Positions 26,012 through 34,761 of a DNA stretch of 64,000 bases are shown in pieces. Within the stretch, counting starts at the first letter, position 1. Every line of letters begins with the position of its first letter. A model generated the notes under the pieces. That model saw only the letters and a list, made by a program, of their open reading frames with translations, ran no database searches and was not told the origin of the DNA. Source of the DNA: Candidatus Scatomonas pullistercoris (lineage in GTDB: Bacteria; Bacillota; Clostridia; Lachnospirales; Lachnospiraceae); NCBI GenBank assembly GCA_018713515.1, contig DVOO01000029.1:1-64000 (forward strand), written 5' to 3'. The position numbers were made by a program, and so were the translations under genes.

Positions 26012-26938
26012 ATGAACAAAAAAATACTCTTTTTTCTGCTTCCGCTGCTCTGCTTTCTGCTGGCCGCTCCAGAGGAGGCGGCCTCCGCTTCCGCAAATGG
26101 GGTCAATCTCTGGTTTCACACCGTTCTTCCCACACTGCTGCCTTTTATCATTTTATCAGATCTTCTGATAAGCGGCGGCGCATCCTTTTCCCTGCCCGAA
26201 AGGGCAGACAGAATCTGCCGCCTGCTCACCGGCTTTTCCTCCGCCGGCTGTTATATCCTGGCGCTCGGTTTTTTCTGCGGCTTTCCCATGGGCGCCAATC
26301 TCAGCGCCTCTTTTTTCCGGAGCGGGCGCATATCGGAAGGAGAAGCGCGGCGCCTTCTCTGTCTTTCCAATCAGGTAAGCCCCCTGTTTCTTCAGGGATA
26401 CATTGCCGCGCTTCTTCCGGACGCGGGACTGCTCCCTGCAATCCTTGGAATTTACTATGGCACTGCTCTGCTTCTGCTCTTTCTTTCCCGGCTCAGGCCC
26501 ATCAGCCGGGAGTCTGCATTTTGTGTCCTGCATGCGCAAAAAAAAGAGGCATCCCTCTCTCTGGGAGAACGGATGGATACCTCTATTATGAACGGATTTG
26601 AAATCATCACACGGCTGGGAGGCTATATTATCCTCTTTTCCGTCTGCGGTGCACTGCTTCAGACACTGACCGCGCAAATCCCGCTGCTGCCGCCCGTACT
26701 TTCCCTCTTTCTGGAAATCTCATCCGGGTCATCCCTGCTGCTGCAGTCCCATCTTGCCCACAGCCTTGGACTCGCCCTGCTGACAGCCGGGCTCTCCTTC
26801 GGCGGCATCTCCACAGTTATTCAGACAGCCAGCGTTATCCGCGGAAGCGGACTGCCTCTCCGCATTTATGTAGGAGCAAAGCTTCTGCAGGCCTGCACGG
26901 CCTTTTTCCTTTCCTTATTCTTCTTCGCCGTCGTCTAA
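26012..26938 (+). CDS. ylbJ: sporulation integral membrane protein, YlbJ/SpoVV-like
   Basis: The 308-residue protein has a signal-like first helix, about eight membrane segments and two gate-like repeats of the nucleoside-recognition type (NLWFHTVLPTLLPFIILSD; GFFCGFPMGANLSA). These match YlbJ, renamed SpoVV in Bacillus, which helps move dipicolinic acid into the developing spore. The neighbouring coaD and rsmD order also recalls the Bacillus ylb region. It is one of few plus-strand genes; its 3' end overlaps the opposing coiled-coil gene by 24 bp. A sigma-E promoter is expected but I see no convincing match. Confidence 0.82.
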   Translation: MNKKILFFLLPLLCFLLAAPEEAASASANGVNLWFHTVLPTLLPFIILSDLLISGGASFSLPERADRICRLLTGFSSAGCYILALGFFCGFPMGANLSASFFRSGRISEGEARRLLCLSNQVSPLFLQGYIAALLPDAGLLPAILGIYYGTALLLLFLSRLRPISRESAFCVLHAQKKEASLSLGERMDTSIMNGFEIITRLGGYIILFSVCGALLQTLTAQIPLLPPVLSLFLEISSGSSLLLQSHLAHSLGLALLTAGLSFGGISTVIQTASVIRGSGLPLRIYVGAKLLQACTAFFLSLFFFAVV

Positions 26939-27556
26939 GTCGTCCACATCAAAATCAAGATCCTCTGGAACAGCCACATCCTGCCCGGCATCCGGCTCGA
27001 CTGCCGCCGCATTCTGCTGAGGCGCCAGCTCACTGCGGTTTTTATTGACGATGTCATAGCAGCTCTGGAGAGATCCGATGAAACTGCTGTAGCGTTCGCC
27101 CACATCGGCCAGTGTATTTCCCATGATCTGCGAGAGGTTCGCCAGCATATCATCCGTATAGGAAATTGCACTCATCCGTATATTGTTTGCGTCCTGCTGC
27201 GCAGAATCGAGAATGGACTGGGCCTGCTGATTGGCGGTATTGACGGTTTCTGTTGCCTGGGCATACGCCTGCTGCATGATGGCTGTCTGCTCTACCAGCT
27301 CCTTTGCGTGCGCTTCCGCCTCCGCAACGATATTATCCGCCTTGGACTGGGCATCTGCCAGAATAGCATCCTTGTTGCTGATAATCTTCTGGTAACGCTT
27401 GATCTCATCCGGAGTCTTCAGGCGAAGCTCCCTGAGTAGTTCCTCCAGTTCCTCTTTATTTACAACAATCTTCGTGCTGGAGAGCGGCTGATATCTACAG
27501 CTCTCCACGAACTCTTCAATTTCTTCGATAATCTGTTCAATTCTGCTGCTGCTCAT
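26915..27556 (-). CDS. coiled-coil protein, DivIVA / V-ATPase subunit H-like
   Basis: The 213-residue soluble protein is mostly one long coiled coil (about 35-130: KTPDEIKRYQKII, ADAQSKADNIVAEAEAHAKEL, ANQQAQSILDSAQQDA), followed by a short helical part and a very acidic C-terminus (DLDFDVDDLDDGEEE). Such proteins are often annotated as ATPase or DivIVA-like in clostridia; no nucleotide-binding motif is visible, so an ATPase role is not supported. It lies 38 bp after coaD in the same direction. A structural role near the membrane or division site is only a guess. Confidence 0.72.
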   Translation of the reverse strand: MSSSRIEQIIEEIEEFVESCRYQPLSSTKIVVNKEELEELLRELRLKTPDEIKRYQKIISNKDAILADAQSKADNIVAEAEAHAKELVEQTAIMQQAYAQATETVNTANQQAQSILDSAQQDANNIRMSAISYTDDMLANLSQIMGNTLADVGERYSSFIGSLQSCYDIVNKNRSELAPQQNAAAVEPDAGQDVAVPEDLDFDVDDLDDGEEE

Positions 27557-27594
27557 GTTCTTTTCTCCTTATCACAATTCTTACAGTCCCCGTT

Positions 27595-28086
27595 TTACTT
27601 CTGTTTCAGGAAGTCAATCTTTCTGCGGATCTCCCCGGCTACCCGTTCCGGAACAAACTCCTGCAGATTCCCGCCGAAGGCGGCAACCTCCTTTACCGTT
27701 GTGGAGCTTAAATATGCGTACTCCAGCGATGTGATTAAAAATGTTGTATCAATATCCGGAGCCAGAATCCGGTTGGTCTGCGCCATCTGAAGCTCATACT
27801 CAAAATCCGTAATGGCCCGGAGTCCCCGGACAATCACCTTGGCCTGACATGCCCTGGCAAAGTCAACCGACAGGCCGCTGAAAGACTGTACTTTCACATT
27901 TGAAATATCTTCCGTTTCTTTCTTTAGTATATTAACACGTTCCTCCACAGAAAACAACGGCGTTTTCGCAGAATTGTTCAAAACACCTATAATGACCTGG
28001 TCAAACAATTCCGCAGCTCTCCGGATAATATCCAGATGGCCGTAGGTAACCGGATCAAAGGTGCCCGGATAAACTGCTGTTCTCAT
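27595..28086 (-). CDS. coaD: phosphopantetheine adenylyltransferase
   Basis: The 163-residue enzyme has the nucleotidyltransferase signature [16 protein letters not shown] at its start, the phosphopantetheine site [13 protein letters not shown] and the C-terminal [11 protein letters not shown] motif. It makes dephospho-CoA from 4'-phosphopantetheine and ATP. Length is standard. The gene lies 5 bp after rsmD, the usual pairing in Firmicutes, and shares the promoter at 29108-29136. Confidence 0.97.
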   Translation of the reverse strand: MRTAVYPGTFDPVTYGHLDIIRRAAELFDQVIIGVLNNSAKTPLFSVEERVNILKKETEDISNVKVQSFSGLSVDFARACQAKVIVRGLRAITDFEYELQMAQTNRILAPDIDTTFLITSLEYAYLSSTTVKEVAAFGGNLQEFVPERVAGEIRRKIDFLKQK

Positions 28087-28091
28087 ACTGT

Positions 28092-28652
28092 TTACCTTTC
28101 CCTCCTCCTGAGAAACAGGTGGACGTTTGTTTTGTATTTTTTTATCTTCGTAATCTCAAAGCTCAGGCTTTCCGTCCAGGAAAAATCCGTATCCAGAGAC
28201 GCCTCCACAACAATCAGCGTCTCCCTGTCCGCGCAGGATGGCTGCTGCGCCAGCTGCTCCAGGATCTGTCTCTCCAGACCCTTCCGATAGGGCGGGTCCA
28301 TAAAGATCACATCAAAGCTTTTTTCTCCCCCGAGCCTTTCCACGGCCCGGCGTGCGTCCATAACCAGAAGCTCCGCACTCTCCTCAAGACCTGTAAACTT
28401 CAGATTTTCCCTGATGCACGCGGCCGCCTTCCGGTTCTGCTCCACAAAACAACAGTACCTGGCTCCTCTGCTCAGAGCTTCAATCCCGATCCCCCCGCTG
28501 CCTCCGAAAAGATCCAGGAAACGGCAGCCCGGAAGATACGGTTGGAGCATGTTGAACAGTGTTTCCTTTATGCGGTCCGTAGTCGGCCTCGTATCCAGTC
28601 CCGGAACGGTCTTCAGCGGAAGGCTCCGGCATTTTCCCCCGATCACTCTCAT
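28092..28652 (-). CDS. rsmD: 16S rRNA m2G966 methyltransferase RsmD
   Basis: The 186-residue protein starts MRVIGGKCR and carries the RsmD pattern: [36 protein letters not shown] as the SAM loop and MDPPY as the catalytic motif. It methylates guanine 966 of 16S rRNA. A longer reading into the upstream gene lacks a ribosome-binding site; the start at 28652 was chosen because it matches the conserved family N-terminus. It precedes coaD. Confidence 0.94.
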   Translation of the reverse strand: MRVIGGKCRSLPLKTVPGLDTRPTTDRIKETLFNMLQPYLPGCRFLDLFGGSGGIGIEALSRGARYCCFVEQNRKAAACIRENLKFTGLEESAELLVMDARRAVERLGGEKSFDVIFMDPPYRKGLERQILEQLAQQPSCADRETLIVVEASLDTDFSWTESLSFEITKIKKYKTNVHLFLRRRER

Positions 28653-28662
28653 CGCCCTATCC

Positions 28663-29067
28663 TCAGTCTCCTTCCCGGAACTGGGCTCTCCAGTCAAGAT
28701 CACCTCTGTCCAGTCCCAGGATCAGTGATTCTGCCGTGGCAATATTGGTGGCCACCGGAATATTATACTGGTCACATTTCTTGACAATCTGGTATACATC
28801 CGGTTCCTTGGAATTGATCATGGCAGGATTATAGAAAAATATCACCATATCCATGCCGCCCCGCTCTATCATCTCTGTAAACTGTTTATCTCCTCCCACA
28901 GACCCGGCCAGAAATTTATGGACTCGCAAATTCGTAACCTCCTCAATCCTTCTGCCGGTGGTGCCTGTGGCGTAAATATCATGCCTGCCCAAAATGCCCT
29001 TGTATGCAATACAGAAATCTTCAATCAGACTTTTCTTACTGTTGTGTGCTATAATCCCGACATTCAT
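28663..29067 (-). CDS. methylglyoxal synthase-like protein, divergent active site
   Basis: The 134-residue protein has the MgsA fold signature: IGIIAHNSKK-like start, YATGTTGRRIEEVTNL, LAGSVGGDKQ and IPVATNIATAE. Compared with E. coli MgsA, the key Asp71 is kept (Asp60) as is Asp101 (Asp90), but Asp20 is Asn9, Asp91 is Asn80 and the catalytic-site His98 is Lys87. Typical members convert dihydroxyacetone phosphate to methylglyoxal; with these changes activity is uncertain. GAGGAG lies 8 nt before the ATG. It is first in a unit with rsmD and coaD. Confidence 0.82.
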   Translation of the reverse strand: MNVGIIAHNSKKSLIEDFCIAYKGILGRHDIYATGTTGRRIEEVTNLRVHKFLAGSVGGDKQFTEMIERGGMDMVIFFYNPAMINSKEPDVYQIVKKCDQYNIPVATNIATAESLILGLDRGDLDWRAQFREGD

Positions 29068-29107
29068 CCAATTTACTCCTCTCCTAGAACACCTCACGCT
29101 AATTGCA

Positions 29108-29136
29108 ATTATAACAAATAGCTAAAAACTTCGCAA
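29108..29136 (-). promoter_or_regulatory. promoter of the mgsA-like/rsmD/coaD unit
   Basis: Minus-strand TTGCGA (29131-29136) and consensus TATAAT (29108-29113) are 17 bp apart, 41 bp upstream of the start at 29067. Confidence 0.7.
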
Positions 29137-29292
29137 TTCTTTTTCAAATTCTATACATTTTTTCAGATGCCTCGGAGAGACGGTGCAGAAATTTCCAGTT
29201 TATTTTCCGGCTCAGCACATATACTACCATCGTAACAAAAAGTTACAGAACAAACAAACGAAGAGAAAAACAGACAAAGGAGGCGTATAGAA

Positions 29293-29514
29293 ATGGCAAA
29301 CCGTTCATCTAATACGACTGCAGTACCCGAAGCAAAAGGAGCAATGGACCGTTTTAAATTTGAGGTCGCCAGCGAGCTGGGCGTTCCCCTTTCCGATGGA
29401 TACAACGGCAATCTTACTTCCAAACAGAACGGATCGGTCGGTGGTTATATGGTCAAAAAGATGATTGAGGCGCAGGAGCGCCAGATGTCCGGAAGCACCG
29501 GACAGCAGTACTGA
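29293..29514 (+). CDS. alpha/beta-type small acid-soluble spore protein
   Basis: The 73-residue product is a classic alpha/beta SASP: an N-terminal RSSNTTAVPEAKGAMDRFK, the germination-protease recognition region FEVASELGV, then the DNA-binding GYNGNLTSKQNGSVGGYMVKKM. These proteins coat and protect spore DNA and are degraded on germination. AAAGGAGG precedes the ATG. In known species sigma-G drives expression in the forespore; upstream sequence has a CATATAC stretch that could be part of a -10 but I cannot pair it with a -35. It is monocistronic and faces away from the mgsA-like unit. Confidence 0.95.
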   Translation: MANRSSNTTAVPEAKGAMDRFKFEVASELGVPLSDGYNGNLTSKQNGSVGGYMVKKMIEAQERQMSGSTGQQY

Positions 29515-29531
29515 TCCCGGATACCGGAACA

Positions 29532-29570
29532 CAAAAAGAGGCTGCTGCACACACATGTGCTGCGGCCTCT
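29532..29570 (-). terminator. intrinsic terminator of the DUF6465 gene
   Basis: AGAGGCTGC pairs with GCGGCCTCT and an inner GCACA pairs with TGTGC; on the minus strand the hairpin is followed by TTTTTGTG. It may also slow transcription from the spore-protein gene on the plus strand. Confidence 0.75.
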
Positions 29571-29583
29571 CTGCTTATCTTCC

Positions 29584-30033
29584 TTACAGATCAAAGCTTC
29601 CCGTAATGTCGCCGTTGATCACATAATATACGGTATATTCCTCCGGCTTCACATACAGCTTGATGTCCCGCAGATCTGCTGCCTTCTTTCCTTCGGCCGT
29701 CCAGATCGCCTTTACATTCTCTGTAAGATCCGCCGTTACAATTTCTTTGCCGCCGTACTGCAGAATTACGGATGAAACAGGTTCAGCTGCGGCCTTTGCC
29801 GCCGTTTTTCTCACGACAGGCTTCTTCTCCGCCGTTTTCTTCGCTGCCGTTTTCTTCGCAGCGGGCTTCTTCTCCGCTTTTGCAGGCTCTTTTACTTCCT
29901 CTTTAGCAGCTGATTTCGTTGCTGTTTTCGCCGCTTCCGCGGTATTTGTTCCCGCGGCTACCTTTACAGTTTCCACAGATGCCTTCTTTTCCTCGGTCTT
30001 GACTGTTGCAACTGGCGATTTCTTTTCTACCAT
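29584..30033 (-). CDS. DUF6465 protein with histone H1-like Lys/Ala-rich tail
   Basis: The 149-residue protein has two parts. Residues 1-88 are low-complexity, rich in Lys, Ala and Thr with repeated KKTAAKKTA- and AEKKP-like blocks, resembling bacterial histone H1-like tails that contact DNA. Residues 90-149 form a compact domain ([32 protein letters not shown]) of the DUF6465 type common in Lachnospiraceae. No function is established. A nucleoid-associated role is inference. The start at 30033 follows GGAGGAG; six upstream codons contain that site. It has its own promoter and terminator. Confidence 0.82.
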   Translation of the reverse strand: MVEKKSPVATVKTEEKKASVETVKVAAGTNTAEAAKTATKSAAKEEVKEPAKAEKKPAAKKTAAKKTAEKKPVVRKTAAKAAAEPVSSVILQYGGKEIVTADLTENVKAIWTAEGKKAADLRDIKLYVKPEEYTVYYVINGDITGSFDL

Positions 30034-30087
30034 GTTACACACTCCTCCCACGTTAAACGTGAATCATTCTTCTTATTTTTCTTAGTT

Positions 30088-30116
30088 ATCATACGCTTTT
30101 TTCCGCGTTATTTCAA
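30088..30116 (-). promoter_or_regulatory. promoter of the DUF6465 gene
   Basis: Minus-strand TTGAAA (30111-30116) and TATGAT (30088-30093) are separated by 17 bp, about 55 bp upstream of the start codon and just after the recG stop. Confidence 0.65.
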
Positions 30117-30171
30117 GGCGGGCTGCAAAATTCCCTGCAACTTTGTCAGATTCGACCAATTTTTTCTCAAA

Positions 30172-32226
30172 TCAAAGACCGATGTCATCAATTTGACGTT
30201 CCATATAGGCATCCAGACGTACTTTCAGACTGCAATTCTGAGGAAGCGAGAGGTCCGGATCCAGCTCCGTCAGATCTCTTGCCGCACGGGAAGCCGCCTT
30301 TAAAAGCTCCGCGTCCCGGTAAATATCCGCAATCTTAAATTCTGCCAGTCCGCTTTGCCGCACCCCGAACAGATCCCCCGGACCTCTCAGCTTCAGATCC
30401 TCCTCTGCAATATAGAATCCGTCATTGGAATGATTCAGAATCTGCAGCCGTTTCGAGGTTTCCTCTTTTCCATCCCCCTGTATAAAAATACAGTAGGACT
30501 GCGCATCCCCGCGGCCCACACGGCCCCGGAGCTGATGCAGCTGGGCCAGTCCGAACCGTTCCGCGTTTTCCACCAGAATCACTGTGGCATTGGGTACGTC
30601 TACTCCCACCTCCACTACGGTCGTAGATACCAGGATCTGAATCTGATTTCCGGCAAAGGCCTCCATGACCGCCGTTTTCTCCTGGGGCTTCATCTGCCCG
30701 TACAGAACGCCGATCTGCACATCCTCCGGAAAAATTTCCCGCAGCCTTCTGCTGCAGGAAATAACATCTTCACAGGCCAGCTCCTGGCTCTCTTCCACCA
30801 GCGGGCAGATAACGTAAATCTGATGTCCATTCTGAATCTCTCTCTGCATAAAGCGGTATGCTCTGGGCCTGTAGGAAGGATCCACCACGCAGTTTTTGAT
30901 GGGCAGCCTTTTTTTCGGCAGTTCGTCCAGTACCGATATGTCCAGGTCTCCGTACAGAATCATGGCCAGAGTACGCGGAATCGGCGTCGCGCTCATGACC
31001 ATCACATGCGGCTCAAATCCTTTTCCCTTCAGCCGCATGCGCTGGCGCACGCCGAAACGGTGCTGCTCATCGGTAATAACCAGCGCCAGCCTGGCGTATT
31101 CCACCTTTTCCTGGATCAGCGCATGGGTTCCCACAATGATTTTCGCCTCTCCTGAAGCTGTTTTTTCATAAATTTTTCTTTTTTCCGCCGCTGTACAGCT
31201 GCCTGTAAGCAGGACCGGCTCCGCGTCAAAGATCCGGTTCTCCTCCAGCAGCCGCCGGATTGTCTCAAAATGCTGAGCCGCCAGAACCTCGGTGGGGGCC
31301 ATCAGCGCGCTCTGATATCCGTTTTCCTTTGCCATGACCATGGCCAGAAAAGCCAGTATCGTCTTCCCGCTCCCCACATCGCCCTGGATAAGCCGGTTCA
31401 TCCGGGTGTGTCCCTTCAGATCTCTTTCTATCTCATTCCACACCCGCATCTGTCCGCCCGTAAGCTGGAAAGGAAGATTTTCTATAATATCCTCTGTCTT
31501 CCAGACAGCCTGCATGGGGTACATATTGGACTCGGAGCCCGTCTGCTCCCGCAGCCTGAAAAGGCCCAGCAGAAACAGAAAAAACTCATCAAAGGCCAGG
31601 CGGTTCCGAGCCCTCTTAAGCGCCTCCCCGCTCCCGGGAAAATGAATATTTTCCAGCGCGTAATTAATTTCACAGAGGCCGTATTCTTCCCGTATATCCT
31701 CCGGAAGAAATTCCTGCTCCAGCTCCTTTTTTTCCAGAAGCTGTCCGACAGCCTTTCCGACCATCCTGCTGGTCAGTCCTGCCGTCAGTGCGTAAACCGG
31801 CTGCAGCTTTCCCCGGAGCTTCTCATACTGGGCCGGCGTAAAGATTTCCGGCTGTTCCAGTATCTTTCTTCCCTGCTTTTCCGATACCATTCCCCGGAAA
31901 ACATAAACGCTTCCCCGCTTCAGAACGCTGCGGAGAAACGGCATATGAAACCAGTTTACCTGCAGGCTCCCTGTCTCATCCCGCAAATGCAGGATCGTCA
32001 TGGCATGTTTTCCGGATTTTACCTCCGGAGGAAGGACAACACATCCGGTTACCGCGTTCTTTTCATGTGCGCGAACGGCTCCGCAGGCCACGGGTTCTGC
32101 ATAATGATCATAGTCTCGGGGATAATAATGAAGCAGCTGATTCAGATTGCAGATTCCCGCTTTTTGAAACAGCCGCTCCGTCTTATCACCGATTCCTTTT
32201 AAAGTCTTCAGTGATTCTTCTCGCAT
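30172..32226 (-). CDS. recG: ATP-dependent DNA helicase RecG
   Basis: This 684-residue helicase has the N-terminal wedge/OB domain (about 50-150), Walker A GDVGSGKT, the DEQH box (ITDEQHRFGVRQR), motif III MSATPIPRTLA and the C-terminal helicase motifs VVEVGVDVPNAT and QLRGRVGRG. It remodels stalled replication forks and branched DNA. Length is standard. It follows fakA by 16 bp; order asp23-fakA-recG is conserved in Firmicutes. Confidence 0.97.
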   Translation of the reverse strand: MREESLKTLKGIGDKTERLFQKAGICNLNQLLHYYPRDYDHYAEPVACGAVRAHEKNAVTGCVVLPPEVKSGKHAMTILHLRDETGSLQVNWFHMPFLRSVLKRGSVYVFRGMVSEKQGRKILEQPEIFTPAQYEKLRGKLQPVYALTAGLTSRMVGKAVGQLLEKKELEQEFLPEDIREEYGLCEINYALENIHFPGSGEALKRARNRLAFDEFFLFLLGLFRLREQTGSESNMYPMQAVWKTEDIIENLPFQLTGGQMRVWNEIERDLKGHTRMNRLIQGDVGSGKTILAFLAMVMAKENGYQSALMAPTEVLAAQHFETIRRLLEENRIFDAEPVLLTGSCTAAEKRKIYEKTASGEAKIIVGTHALIQEKVEYARLALVITDEQHRFGVRQRMRLKGKGFEPHVMVMSATPIPRTLAMILYGDLDISVLDELPKKRLPIKNCVVDPSYRPRAYRFMQREIQNGHQIYVICPLVEESQELACEDVISCSRRLREIFPEDVQIGVLYGQMKPQEKTAVMEAFAGNQIQILVSTTVVEVGVDVPNATVILVENAERFGLAQLHQLRGRVGRGDAQSYCIFIQGDGKEETSKRLQILNHSNDGFYIAEEDLKLRGPGDLFGVRQSGLAEFKIADIYRDAELLKAASRAARDLTELDPDLSLPQNCSLKVRLDAYMERQIDDIGL

Positions 32227-32242
32227 ATTTATTTTTTCCTGG

Positions 32243-33907
32243 TTATTCTACTGAAATAATACAGTAATAGATCGGCTGGCCGCCGCAGTTAACCTCTACA
32301 TCGCAGCTGGGATACTTCCCGGCCGTCTCTCGGCCCAGACGTTCCGCATCTTCCTGGCTGAAGCCCTCGCCGTAATAAATGCTGATCAGCTCCGCCTCCT
32401 CGTCCATCATGGCATCTACCGTCTCCGCGGCCACAGACAGTATATCCTGTCCCACTGCGAGAATCCCATGATCCCCCACAGCCATAATGTCGCCCTGCCG
32501 GATTTCCCTGTCCTCTATATGTGTATCCCGGACCGCGTAGGTCAGCTGGCCGGTCCGGACAGTCCCGATGATCTCCTCCATAATTTCGGCATTTTCTTCG
32601 GGAGTTTTCTCCGGCGCATAATTGATCAGAGCTGAAATCCCCTGGGGAATCGTTTTCGTGGGGATTACCAGGATCTTTTTATCCTTCGTCATATCCCTGG
32701 CCTGATTTGCCGCCAGAATAATATTTTTATTGTTTGGATAAATAAAAATGGTGTCCGCATTCACCTGGCTGATGGCATTGAGCATGTCCTCGGTGCTGGG
32801 ATTCATGGTCTGTCCGCCCTGAATGAGATAATCCGCGCCCAGCTCCTTAAAAATCTCGCTGAAGCCGTCTCCCACGGATACCGCGATAAAGCCCACTTCC
32901 TTGGCGGGCCCGGCCGTCTCCGCAGCCTTTTCCTGCTCCGCGGCCAGCCGCTCTGCGTCCCGGATTACCTTCTCATGATGTTCCTCACGCATGTTGTCAA
33001 TCTTCATGCTGGTCAGAGAGCCGTAAGTCAGCGCCTTCTGCAGGGCAAGGCCGGGATCGTTGGTATGTACGTGTACCTTCACGATCTCGTCATCGGCCAC
33101 CACCACCACAGAATCACCGATCGACAGGAAATACTCCTTCAGCTCCTGCTCCTGCGCGGCGGAAAGAGACCGGTTCAGAACAATAATAAATTCCGTGCAG
33201 TAGCCGAACCGGATATCGGCTTCTTCCCCTCCGGCAGTCTTCCCTGTCTCCCGCTTTCCCTGGGGCGTCTCAAAATCGAGCGGTATCTCTTTTCCCAGAA
33301 AAGCATCCAGCGCTCCCTCAAGAACCGTCACAAGTCCCTGGCCTCCGGAATCCACCACGCCTGCTTCCTTCAGCACCGGAAGCATCTCCGGAGTCTCCGC
33401 CAGCACTTCTCTGGCGTGTCCGACAACCCTCTGAAGAAAATCTGCCAGTTCCATCTCCTGGCCGGCCAGCTCGGCCGCCCTGTCGGCTACTCCCCTGGCT
33501 ACAGTCAGTATGGTGCCCTCCTTGGGCTTCATAACAGCCTTATAGGCCGTCTCCACTGCCTTCTGGGCCGCTGCGGCCAGCAGCTCCGCATCTGCCTCCT
33601 CGCAATCGCGGATCCCCTTGGTAAATCCGCGGAGCAGCTGAGACAGAATCACACCGGAATTACCCCTGGCCCCGCGGAGGGAGCCGGAAGACACCGCCTT
33701 CGCCAGCTCCTTCATGGTGAGCTGCTCCAGCTCCTGAACCTCCCGCACTGCGGACATGATGGTCATGGTCATATTCGTTCCCGTATCACCGTCCGGCACA
33801 GGAAAAACGTTCAGCTCATTAATCCATTCTTTTTTTAATTCCAGATTCTTTGCTCCTGCCAGGAACATCCTGGCAAGCAGGGCAGCATTTATCTTATTTG
33901 CTGACAC
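32243..33907 (-). CDS. fakA: fatty acid kinase catalytic subunit-like (FakA/YloV, DAK domain)
   Basis: The 554-residue protein has an N-terminal DhaL/DAK ATP-binding domain with the Mg-binding NELNVFPVPDGDTGTNM and GARGNSGVILSQ motifs, a middle domain with HVHTND and a C-terminal domain (IFIYPNNKNIILAANQA). FakA with a FakB carrier phosphorylates exogenous fatty acids. The start is a GTG at 33907, 9 nt after GAGGAGG. It lies 22 bp after the Asp23-family gene and precedes recG. Confidence 0.88.
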   Translation of the reverse strand: MSANKINAALLARMFLAGAKNLELKKEWINELNVFPVPDGDTGTNMTMTIMSAVREVQELEQLTMKELAKAVSSGSLRGARGNSGVILSQLLRGFTKGIRDCEEADAELLAAAAQKAVETAYKAVMKPKEGTILTVARGVADRAAELAGQEMELADFLQRVVGHAREVLAETPEMLPVLKEAGVVDSGGQGLVTVLEGALDAFLGKEIPLDFETPQGKRETGKTAGGEEADIRFGYCTEFIIVLNRSLSAAQEQELKEYFLSIGDSVVVVADDEIVKVHVHTNDPGLALQKALTYGSLTSMKIDNMREEHHEKVIRDAERLAAEQEKAAETAGPAKEVGFIAVSVGDGFSEIFKELGADYLIQGGQTMNPSTEDMLNAISQVNADTIFIYPNNKNIILAANQARDMTKDKKILVIPTKTIPQGISALINYAPEKTPEENAEIMEEIIGTVRTGQLTYAVRDTHIEDREIRQGDIMAVGDHGILAVGQDILSVAAETVDAMMDEEAELISIYYGEGFSQEDAERLGRETAGKYPSCDVEVNCGGQPIYYCIISVE

Positions 33908-33929
33908 AACAGGTTTCCTCCTCTTACAA

Positions 33930-34286
33930 TCAGTCTATCACGCGCACACCTTCTACCAGGATGCGGACATGCTCTACTTCCATCCCGGTAAACGACTCAA
34001 GCTTGTATTTTACATTTCCGATCAGATTGTCAGCCACCGCTGAAATACTGACCCCGTACGCCACAATGACATGGAAATCCAATGAGATCTTATTGTCATT
34101 GATCGTCACATTAATGCCGTGCTTGATGCTGTCCTTCCGGAGCAATTTAACCAGTCCGTCCTTCATATTCACCGCCGCCATGCCGACGATACCGAAGCAT
34201 TCCACCGCAACGCTTCCGGCATAGGTTGCTATGACGTCTGTGTTGATGACGACTTCTCCTAATCCTGTATTCACACGACCCTTCAT
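33930..34286 (-). CDS. Asp23/Gls24 family protein (YloU-like)
   Basis: The 118-residue protein has the Asp23 pattern: GEVVINTDVIATYAG, CFGIVGMA, VTINDNKISLDFHVIVAYG and a final MEVEHVRILVEGVRV. Family members are membrane-associated envelope-stress proteins; this one belongs to the small YloU-like group that is linked to fakA. AAGGGAG precedes the ATG. It heads the unit asp23-fakA-recG. Confidence 0.9.
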   Translation of the reverse strand: MKGRVNTGLGEVVINTDVIATYAGSVAVECFGIVGMAAVNMKDGLVKLLRKDSIKHGINVTINDNKISLDFHVIVAYGVSISAVADNLIGNVKYKLESFTGMEVEHVRILVEGVRVID

Positions 34287-34334
34287 GCCTTACGCTCCCT
34301 TCCCTGCAGATTTTCCACATACTGAATTAATAAG

Positions 34335-34363
34335 AGTATAACCGATTTTTAAGGAAATTTAAA
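34335..34363 (-). promoter_or_regulatory. possible promoter of the asp23-fakA-recG unit
   Basis: Minus-strand TTTAAA (34358-34363) and TATACT (34335-34340) are 17 bp apart, about 50 bp before the start at 34286. The -35 is a weak match. Confidence 0.45.
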
Positions 34364-34401
34364 TATAAAAATGAAAAACCCTGTAAAATTTTATTTAATG
34401 C

Positions 34402-34430
34402 TTGCAAAACTTCTTTGTTTCTGATAGAAT
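34402..34430 (+). promoter_or_regulatory. promoter of rpmB
   Basis: TTGCAA (34402-34407) and TAGAAT (34425-34430) are spaced by 17 bp, giving a leader of about 52 nt before rpmB. Confidence 0.65.
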
Positions 34431-34488
34431 ATATCGTGTTGTGAGTCTGTGAATTTTCAGCTCAAGTTTATATCAAGGAGGTGCAATC

Positions 34489-34674
34489 ATGGCAAAGTGT
34501 GCAATCTGCGAAAAAGGTGTTTATTTTGGAAACAATGTAAGCCATTCTCATAGACGTTCCAATAAAATGTGGAAATCCAATGTAAAGTCTGTTCGTGTCA
34601 AGACCGAGAATGGAAACAAGAAGATGTACGTTTGTACTTCCTGCTTGAGAAGCGGAAAAGTTGAGCGTGCGTAA
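34489..34674 (+). CDS. rpmB: 50S ribosomal protein L28, zinc-binding form
   Basis: The 61-residue protein has the L28 pattern: AKCAICEKGVYFGNNVSHSH at the start, then NVKSVRVK and the C-terminal YVCTSCLRSGKVERA. Cys4, Cys7, Cys49 and Cys52 make it the C+ zinc-ribbon form, which in other bacteria may be replaced by a zinc-free copy during zinc starvation. AAGGAGGTG precedes the ATG. It has its own promoter and terminator and is divergent from the asp23 unit. Confidence 0.97.
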   Translation: MAKCAICEKGVYFGNNVSHSHRRSNKMWKSNVKSVRVKTENGNKKMYVCTSCLRSGKVERA

Positions 34675-34675
34675 T

Positions 34676-34711
34676 AAAAAGGCTCTCACCTCCAGGTGAT
34701 GAGCCTTTTTT
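34676..34711. terminator. bidirectional terminator between rpmB and the ytfJ unit
   Basis: AAAAAGGCTC pairs with GAGCCTTTTT, and TCACCT with AGGTGA, so the hairpin is flanked by a U-tract on both strands. It ends rpmB transcription on the plus strand and the ytfJ unit on the minus strand. Confidence 0.85.
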
Positions 34712-34761
34712 GTTTTGCCAGACTGTTCCGTGTATCCGGAATACATTTCTTTTTACTCTTC

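Noticed and set aside
26915..27556. ATPase annotation of the coiled-coil protein
   Set aside because: No Walker A or other nucleotide-binding motif is present; only a long coiled coil and an acidic tail can be seen.
29660..29960. Tandem repeat or CRISPR-like array
   Set aside because: The repeats are Lys/Ala/Thr codon repeats within the DUF6465 reading frame; there are no equal-length spacers.
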